From Deinococcus aestuarii (GTDB taxonomy: Bacteria; Deinococcota; Deinococci; Deinococcales; Deinococcaceae), in NCBI RefSeq assembly GCF_018863415.1, contig NZ_JAHKSN010000001.1, positions 434,001 through 498,000 of the forward strand: a stretch of 64,000 bases of DNA, in the 5' to 3' direction. Below the pieces are notes generated by a model that was not told where the DNA came from, ran no database searches, and saw only the letters and a program-made list of their open reading frames with translations. The stretch's first letter is position 1; every line of letters begins with the position of its first letter. This document shows, piece by piece, positions 56,423 to 64,000 of this stretch. Position numbers and translations under genes: made by a program.

Positions 56423-56941
56423 ATGAAGAAGGTCCTGTTCTCGCTCGCGGCCGCCGCCCTGCTGTCCGGCGCCCTGGCCGCGCCCGTCAAACTCCACACC
56501 GTGCCCGTCACGGTGGAACCCAACGCCCGCCTCCTGACCCTGAGCGACGCGGGAATCGCCAAGGCCTTTCCCACGGCGTCGAGCCGCCCGGACGCCGTGT
56601 TCATGACCGAGGACCGCAAGGTCACGGTGGCCTTCGAGTGGCGCGAAGGCCGCCTCGCGCCCGCACAGGTCTCCGACCTCGTCACCCAGTTCCCCGCCGT
56701 GATCCGCGCGCAGGTGCCCAACGTCAAGACCCTGCGCGCGGGGCTGGTGCAGGTGGGCGGCACCCCCTGGGCGCAGTTCGTCTTCACCACCCCCGGCCAG
56801 GGCGACGACGTGCGGCGCGAATTCCTGATCACCAGCGTGCAGGGCCGCACCCTGGTCGTGACCATCGCCGCCAACACGGGCGACTACAGCCGCAACGAGA
56901 CCGTCGTCCGCAACCTCGTCAACAGCGTCCGCCTGAGCTGA
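56423..56941 (+). CDS. Secreted hypothetical protein
   Basis: A 172-residue protein with a signal peptide (KKVLFSLAAAALLSGALA). The mature part resembles small DcrB-like or DUF1795-like periplasmic proteins in its strand pattern (VTVAFEWREGRL, AQFVFTTPGQ, REFLITSVQGRTLVVTIAANTGDY). Function unknown. ATG at 56423, eight bases after TAACGT. Confidence 0.75.
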   Translation: MKKVLFSLAAAALLSGALAAPVKLHTVPVTVEPNARLLTLSDAGIAKAFPTASSRPDAVFMTEDRKVTVAFEWREGRLAPAQVSDLVTQFPAVIRAQVPNVKTLRAGLVQVGGTPWAQFVFTTPGQGDDVRREFLITSVQGRTLVVTIAANTGDYSRNETVVRNLVNSVRLS

Positions 56942-57037
56942 GCCGGGAACGGTGACCGGGAGGGGGTGGGGCCGGGAAGGGCGCCTGCCCCCTCTTCCTT
57001 GGGCTGTCCCTCGTCGGACCGGCCGTACCATGACCCC

Positions 57038-57580
57038 ATGACCGCGACCGTCACCGCCGTCAGCGTCAGCGCGACGCATTCTTTCAGCAAGGCGAACCGG
57101 GAGAGCGTCCGCCTGCTGGCCGGGCTGGGCGTGGAGGGCGACGCGCACCTCGGGACCACGGTGAAGCACCGCTCGCGGGTGGCCGCCGACCCCACGCAGC
57201 CCAACCTCCGGCAGGTCCACCTCATCCACTCGGAATTGCACGACGAGTTGCGGGCGCGGGGCTTTTCCGTGTCGGCCGGACAGATGGGCGAGAACATCAC
57301 CACGCGCGGGGTGGACCTCCTCGGCCTGCCCCGGGGAACGCGGCTGCACCTCGGCGCGGCGGCGGTGGTGGAGGTCACCGGGCTGCGAAATCCCTGTGCC
57401 CAGCTCGACGCCTTTCAGCCCGGCCTGCTCGCCGCCGTGCTGGGCCGCGACGGGCAGGGCCGCCTCGTCCGCAAGGCGGGGGTCATGGGCGTCGTCGTGG
57501 CGGGGGGCGAGGTCCGGCCCGGCGATCCCATCCGCGCGGAGCTGCCGCCCGAACCCCACGGGGCCCTCGACCGGGTTTGA
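57038..57580 (+). CDS. MOSC-domain protein
   Basis: A 180-residue MOSC protein, the beta-barrel found at the C-terminus of molybdenum cofactor sulfurases. The conserved cysteine is in LRNPCAQLDAFQPGLL (about residue 117); GVEGDAHLGTTVKHR and QMGENITTRGVDL are also typical. It likely carries sulfur or binds molybdopterin. The second ATG at 57038 is chosen, six bases after TACCAT; the first ATG overlaps that box. Confidence 0.88.
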   Translation: MTATVTAVSVSATHSFSKANRESVRLLAGLGVEGDAHLGTTVKHRSRVAADPTQPNLRQVHLIHSELHDELRARGFSVSAGQMGENITTRGVDLLGLPRGTRLHLGAAAVVEVTGLRNPCAQLDAFQPGLLAAVLGRDGQGRLVRKAGVMGVVVAGGEVRPGDPIRAELPPEPHGALDRV

Positions 57581-57734
57581 CGGGCCGCACGCCCGCTCTC
57601 GGGAGAAAAACACGCACGGCATCGGCGGATGCTCCACGGGTTGGACGCCGGGTGGGCGGGGGCCCGCTCCCCGCTTCCCCTCACAGGGACACCGTGTGAC
57701 GGAACTGTAGGAAGACTGAGTTTAAAATACCCGG

Positions 57735-58535
57735 GTGCAGGACTTCCGTGTCGCCCAACCCATCGAGCGCCGCCGCGTCCTCGCCACACGCGGCGGCGTC
57801 CAGAGTGTGGTCGGGGAGTGGCGGGGCCAGCCCGTGTTCGTCAAGACGCTGCTCACCGCCGAACCTGAGGCCGCCCTGCGGTTTGCCCACGAGGGCGAGA
57901 TCGCGTCCGGCCTCGACCACCCGCTCGTCGTGTCGCCGCTCGCCCGCACGCCGCGCCAACTGATCTTCCCCTTCGTGCCGGGCCGCACCCTGCGCGAGGT
58001 GGTGCAAGAAGGCCCCCTTCCCCCGGAGGCGGCGCTGTGCGTGGCGAGCGGCCTGCTGCGCGCCGTCGAGCACCTGCACGCGCGCGGGGTGACCCACCAC
58101 GACCTCAAGCCCGAGAACGTGCTGCTGCTGGAGATGCGGGCGCGCGGCGACGCGGTGCGGCTGGTGGACTTCGGCATGAGCCACTGGCGGGCGCTGGGCA
58201 GCGACATCCACGACGGCACCCGCATGGGCACCCCGCACTTCATGGCGCCCGAGCAGTTCCGGGGGGTGCGCGGCGACCCCCGCAGCGACCTGTACTCGGT
58301 GGGCGTCCTCCTGTTCGACTGCCTGGCGGGTTTCCCCCCCTTCGAGGACGCGCTGGGCTGGCTCGTCGGCATCCACGAGGACTGCGCGCCCCTGCCCGGC
58401 CCCCCCGAGGTCCACCCCATGCTGCGCGCCGCCCTGGAGCGTGACCCGGAGGCGCGGCCCGCCACCGCCGGGGAGATGCTCGCCGCCCTGGAGGGCATCC
58501 AGCACACGCTGGAGGCCGCTGCCGCGTGCCCCTAG
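57735..58535 (+). CDS. Small cytosolic protein kinase, non-RD type
   Basis: A 266-residue kinase consisting of the catalytic domain only. VFVKTLL gives the ATP lysine (about residue 38), HHDLKPENVLLL the catalytic loop with His in place of the usual Arg before Asp, DFGMSHWRAL the metal site, and GTPHFMAPEQ the APE. The glycine-rich loop is poorly kept (ATRGGVQSVV). A non-RD loop often means no activation-loop phosphorylation. GTG at 57735, six bases after TAAAAT. It overlaps holA by ten bases, so the two are co-expressed. Confidence 0.85.
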   Translation: MQDFRVAQPIERRRVLATRGGVQSVVGEWRGQPVFVKTLLTAEPEAALRFAHEGEIASGLDHPLVVSPLARTPRQLIFPFVPGRTLREVVQEGPLPPEAALCVASGLLRAVEHLHARGVTHHDLKPENVLLLEMRARGDAVRLVDFGMSHWRALGSDIHDGTRMGTPHFMAPEQFRGVRGDPRSDLYSVGVLLFDCLAGFPPFEDALGWLVGIHEDCAPLPGPPEVHPMLRAALERDPEARPATAGEMLAALEGIQHTLEAAAACP

Positions 58536-59428
58536 TCGCCTTCAGCGGCAACCGCTTCCTGGTCGAGGAGGCGCTGCGCGACACGCTGACGAGCCGCGGC
58601 CTGAACGTGCGCGACCTGCCCCGCCTCGCGGGCGAGGAGGTCACCCCGCAGGCCGTGGCCCCCCTCCTGGCCCCCAGCCTCTTCGGGGACGGCGGCGTGG
58701 TCGTGGACCTCGCGGGGACCAAGCCCGACAAGGCGCTGCTCGACCTCCTCGCCGCCGCGCCCGTCACCGTGGCCGTCCTCGACGAGAGCCCGCCCGCCTC
58801 CCGGGTAAAGCTCTACGAGTCGCGCGGCGAGCACCACGCGGCCCCCGCCCCCCAGAAGACCGGCGACGTGGCGGGGTGGGTGACGCAGCGGGGAAAGCGG
58901 CTGGGCCTGAAGCTCGACCGCGAAGCCGCCCTCTCCCTCGCCGAGGTTTTCGGCCCCGACCTGACGGGCATCGCGGGGGAGCTGAACAAGCTCACCCTCC
59001 TCGACCCGCCGCACGGTGCCGACCTCGTGCGGCGGGTGGTGGGCCGCGAGCCGCCCGGCGACTCCTTCGCGCTGCTGGGGGCCGCGACCACCGGGCGCCC
59101 CGGCGAGGCGGTCACGCAGCTTCGCCGTCTCCTCGCGTCGGGGGAGGATCCTTTCAAGCTGCTCGGTGCGGTCGTGTGGCAGTACAGCCTCGTCGCGCGC
59201 TGCGTGGCCCTGACCCAGGAGGAGGGCCGGGTGGGCGAGGCGGTCGCCGCCCAGAGGCTCGGGGTCAAACCCTACCCGGCGAAAAAGGCGCTCGAAGTGG
59301 CCCGGCGCCTGAGCGAGGACAAGGTGCGCGCCCACCTCGCCCGCATCCTTGACGCCGACGTGGCGATGAAACGGGGCCTGGACCCCGGAGCGACGCTGGA
59401 GCGGCTGATCGTGCAACTGAGCGTGTGA
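58526..59428 (+). CDS. holA: DNA polymerase III delta subunit
   Basis: A 300-residue clamp-loader subunit. Motifs: VAFSGNRFLVEEAL in place of the P-loop region, LFGDGGVVVDLAG, LTGIAGELNKLTLLDP and the C-terminal KPYPAKKALEVARRL followed by DADVAMKRGLDPGATLERLI. GTG at 58526 lies inside the end of the kinase gene. Co-translation with a protein kinase is unusual for a replication gene. Confidence 0.9.
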   Translation: MPLVAFSGNRFLVEEALRDTLTSRGLNVRDLPRLAGEEVTPQAVAPLLAPSLFGDGGVVVDLAGTKPDKALLDLLAAAPVTVAVLDESPPASRVKLYESRGEHHAAPAPQKTGDVAGWVTQRGKRLGLKLDREAALSLAEVFGPDLTGIAGELNKLTLLDPPHGADLVRRVVGREPPGDSFALLGAATTGRPGEAVTQLRRLLASGEDPFKLLGAVVWQYSLVARCVALTQEEGRVGEAVAAQRLGVKPYPAKKALEVARRLSEDKVRAHLARILDADVAMKRGLDPGATLERLIVQLSV

Positions 59429-59439
59429 GGCGTTCCTCT

Positions 59440-60054
59440 CAGGCTTGGGGGGAATTCCGGTCCCGGTGGCCGCCGCGCCCGCGGGATCGATGACCCCCCG
59501 GTACACTTCATCCAGTATCAGTGCATGGTCGGGACAGACCAGGGGAATACGGCCCGGCCCGTCGTACTCGGTCAGCCGCCAGCCATCGCCCGCCCGCTGA
59601 TAGGCCAGGATGCGCCGCTCGCTCTGGGAGACGATTAGATCTGGAAGCTGGGAATGGACGTGTAGGCATGGTACCTGGCGTGCCGGCCAATGGCGGCGGT
59701 GCGCTTGGAGAGGACTTCCACGAGTAGGCAGGGGTCCGTCTCGTCGTACTCCTCGCCGTTGTCCTCTCCGCAAGCGACCATGACATCGGGGGAAGAGAAG
59801 GAACCGCGGTCTTGGATACGGAGCTTCATGTCCGCCGCGTAAAGGCGGCACCCTTCACGGCGACTGGCAGGCTGGAGCGCGAACATGATGTTGCCGGTGA
59901 TCAGGGCGTGTGCCTTGCTCGTCCCGGCCTGCGCCCGCGTCGCACCGTGCAGGGGGTACACGAAGCCGCTGACGTACTCCCGCTTGACCGGACTCTCCAA
60001 TTCCGTCCGCAGGTAGTCTTCGACACTGATCACCTGGAGGGCGGGGTCGCTCAT
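59440..60054 (-). pseudogene. Uma2-family endonuclease gene broken by a one-base deletion
   Basis: The first part, 139 codons from ATG 60054, is a good Uma2/PD-(D/E)XK domain: VKREYVSGFVYPL, FSSPDVMVACG, DPCLLVEVLSKRTA. It stops at 59635 after PSFQI. In the next frame the usual family C-terminus follows at once: DLIVSQSERRILAYQRAGDG, then LDEVYRGV. One missing G at about 59638 would join PSFQ to DLIVSQ. The second frame lacks a nearby stop. ATG is five bases after TACCAT. Sequencing error must be excluded. Confidence 0.7.
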
Positions 60055-60114
60055 ACGTCATGGTAAGGCGTGGGGCGGGCCCCCGTCCGGACGGCCCGCC
60101 CCCTCCACTCCCTC

Positions 60115-61755
<1,641 letters not shown>

Positions 61756-61866
61756 GCGGCCAGGGTAAGCCTGCGGGCGGCGGCGGCGCGGGAATTGGCT
61801 AGGGCAACGGGGCCAAGGTCCAGACCCCACCCCCTGCGGGAACGTTCACCCTCACCGGGAGTGGAC

Positions 61867-61900
61867 TGGACATTTTTTTAGGCAAGCCTAAAATACGGCC
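61867..61900 (+). promoter_or_regulatory. mntH: mntH promoter with overlapping DtxR/MntR-type box
   Basis: TGGACA (61867-61872), 16-base spacer, TAAAAT (61889-61894), then six bases to the ATG at 61901. The palindrome TTTTAGGCAAGCCTAAAA (61876-61893) fills the spacer and overlaps the -10. Its core TTAGGCAAGCCTAA matches 12 of 14 bases of the DtxR consensus part TTAGGTTAGCCTAA, so a metal-loaded DtxR-family repressor should block transcription when manganese is ample. Confidence 0.85.
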
Positions 61901-63226
<1,326 letters not shown>

Positions 63227-63265
63227 GGAGCGCGGTGCAGGCGACCCCTCGGCGAGGGAAGAAAC

Positions 63266-63293
63266 GGGGACGGTCTTCGCATGGACCGTCCCC
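63266..63293. terminator. Hairpin between mntH and the convergent binding-protein gene
   Basis: GGGGACGGTC (63266-63275) pairs perfectly with GACCGTCCCC (63284-63293) around an eight-base loop. No strong T run; likely used by both converging genes. Confidence 0.55.
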
Positions 63294-63352
63294 ACTTCTC
63301 GCGTCGCCACGTGACCCTGCCGTCGAGCCCTGAACGACGTTTCCGGGAAGCT

Positions 63353-64000
63353 CTACTTCCTGACTTCCCTCACAAGCTGTCTCTCGACCAACTGAGCCGC
63401 CATCGGCCCGCGAATGCGTCTGAACAGGTGATAGTCGAGGAAGTAGACCTGGTTCGCCCGGCTCGCCCTCAACCGAGTGGTGAGGGGATTTGCATTCCAG
63501 TCGGCCCGTGCCCGCGCCGGGGTGTTGTTCCCCGAGGCCAGCACGATCACGGCGTCAGGGTCCAAGGCGGACAACCCCTCAATGCCGACCACCGCGTCCC
63601 TCTTGTCCCCGTCGATGACGTTCAGCCCGAGGTCGTTCAGAAGGCCGCCCGTCCAGTCGTTGCTGTCGCTGATCGTGAAGGTGTTCCGGGCGTCCCCGCC
63701 TCCCGTCCAGACGACCAGGACCCGCTTCTTCCCCAGGGTGCTGGCAAGCTGGGCCCTGGTTTGCTGCACCCCTCTGTTGTAGTTGCTCAGCACTTTGGAG
63801 AAGGCCTGCTCCCGGTCGAGTGCCCGGGCGAGGAGCGGGAGCGTCTTCTGCCATTCGTTCCTGTCCGTCCCCTTGAAGAGAAGGGTCGGCGCGATGCGGC
63901 TCAGTTGGGGGTAGACCTGGGAGGCGTAGTCCTCGCCGACGATGAGATCGGGCTTGAGGGAAACCAGAATCTCCAGGTTCGGGTTGAAGCGGTCTCCGAC
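63353..64000 (-). CDS. Iron-siderophore-type ABC substrate-binding protein, partial
   Basis: The C-terminal 215 residues of a FecB/BtuF-like binding protein; its start lies beyond the right edge. Visible: RFNPNLEILVSLKPDLIVGEDY, YPQLSRIAPTLLF, KKRVLVVWTGGGDARNTFTI and LSALDPDAVIVLASGN, the pattern of class III periplasmic-binding proteins with a long connecting helix. Ligand probably an iron chelate or similar. The coding frame is open to the window end. Its promoter cannot be seen. Confidence 0.85.
   Translation of the reverse strand, partial: VGDRFNPNLEILVSLKPDLIVGEDYASQVYPQLSRIAPTLLFKGTDRNEWQKTLPLLARALDREQAFSKVLSNYNRGVQQTRAQLASTLGKKRVLVVWTGGGDARNTFTISDSNDWTGGLLNDLGLNVIDGDKRDAVVGIEGLSALDPDAVIVLASGNNTPARARADWNANPLTTRLRASRANQVYFLDYHLFRRIRGPMAAQLVERQLVREVRK

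Overview
The window is a GC-rich chromosomal stretch that looks like a Deinococcus species. The grounds are the overall composition, an Nramp manganese transporter behind a DtxR-type box, a TerC protein, a HisZ/short-HisG pair, a TrHb3-type globin, dispersed small palindromic repeats, and about 35 genes whose start codon lies only 5 to 8 bases after a TANNNT -10 hexamer. Such leaderless genes are well documented in Deinococcus. No rRNA, tRNA, CRISPR array, insertion sequence or prophage was recognised, so this is mostly housekeeping and accessory core genome.

Layout. 1-8.3 kb: three overlapping small unknown genes, a 959-residue STAND/TPR ATPase divergent from a secreted TPR protein, then a lipid/sugar cluster (DAG kinase-like, wecB, wecA-like). 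8.4-13.5 kb: unknown gene, upp, aminoglycoside-phosphotransferase-like kinase, degenerate HD-GYP protein, YkgJ-like protein, lysA. 13.9-19.2 kb: TetR regulator, terC, endonuclease III, lipoprotein, hisZ-hisG. 19.3-24.4 kb: patB, then a tightly overlapped operon ferredoxin / 4-TM protein / truncated globin / cupin / Crp-Fnr regulator, divergent from mtnN-lrgA-lrgB. 24.4-29 kb: PSD-like protein, cyclophilin, a decayed gene, Lrp divergent from alanine dehydrogenase, MhqO-like dioxygenase. 29.3-34.4 kb: fadA and fadJ beta-oxidation operon with two small genes between, divergent from a quinone oxidoreductase. 34.5-41.5 kb: membrane protein, 594-residue unknown, membrane Ser/Thr kinase with NHL propeller and a leader peptide, glutaredoxin-like gene, ftsY, CAP-domain lipoprotein. 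41.5-47.5 kb: livFGMHJ and an acyl-CoA dehydrogenase. 47.6-56.3 kb: GNAT, DedA, MFS, GrpB, FemX-like, PpiC foldase, TspO-like, unknown membrane gene, decayed gene, argJ. 56.4-64 kb: secreted protein, MOSC, small kinase overlapping holA, frameshifted Uma2, serA, mntH, and a truncated iron-type binding protein at the right edge.

The most attractive candidate system is the ferredoxin/globin/cupin/Fnr operon. Its regulator carries the FNR-type recognition residues E-x-x-S-R, and a palindrome ATGAC-N4-GTCAT is centred 42.5 bases upstream of the ferredoxin start codon, the class II activator position if that gene is leaderless. Other leads are a polyproline leader peptide overlapping the membrane kinase start, a phosphatidylserine decarboxylase-like protein without its pyruvoyl serine, a 23-base palindrome between tetR and terC, several further operator-like palindromes, three decayed genes, and five copies of one dispersed repeat. 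All domain calls are from reading motifs; no database search was possible.
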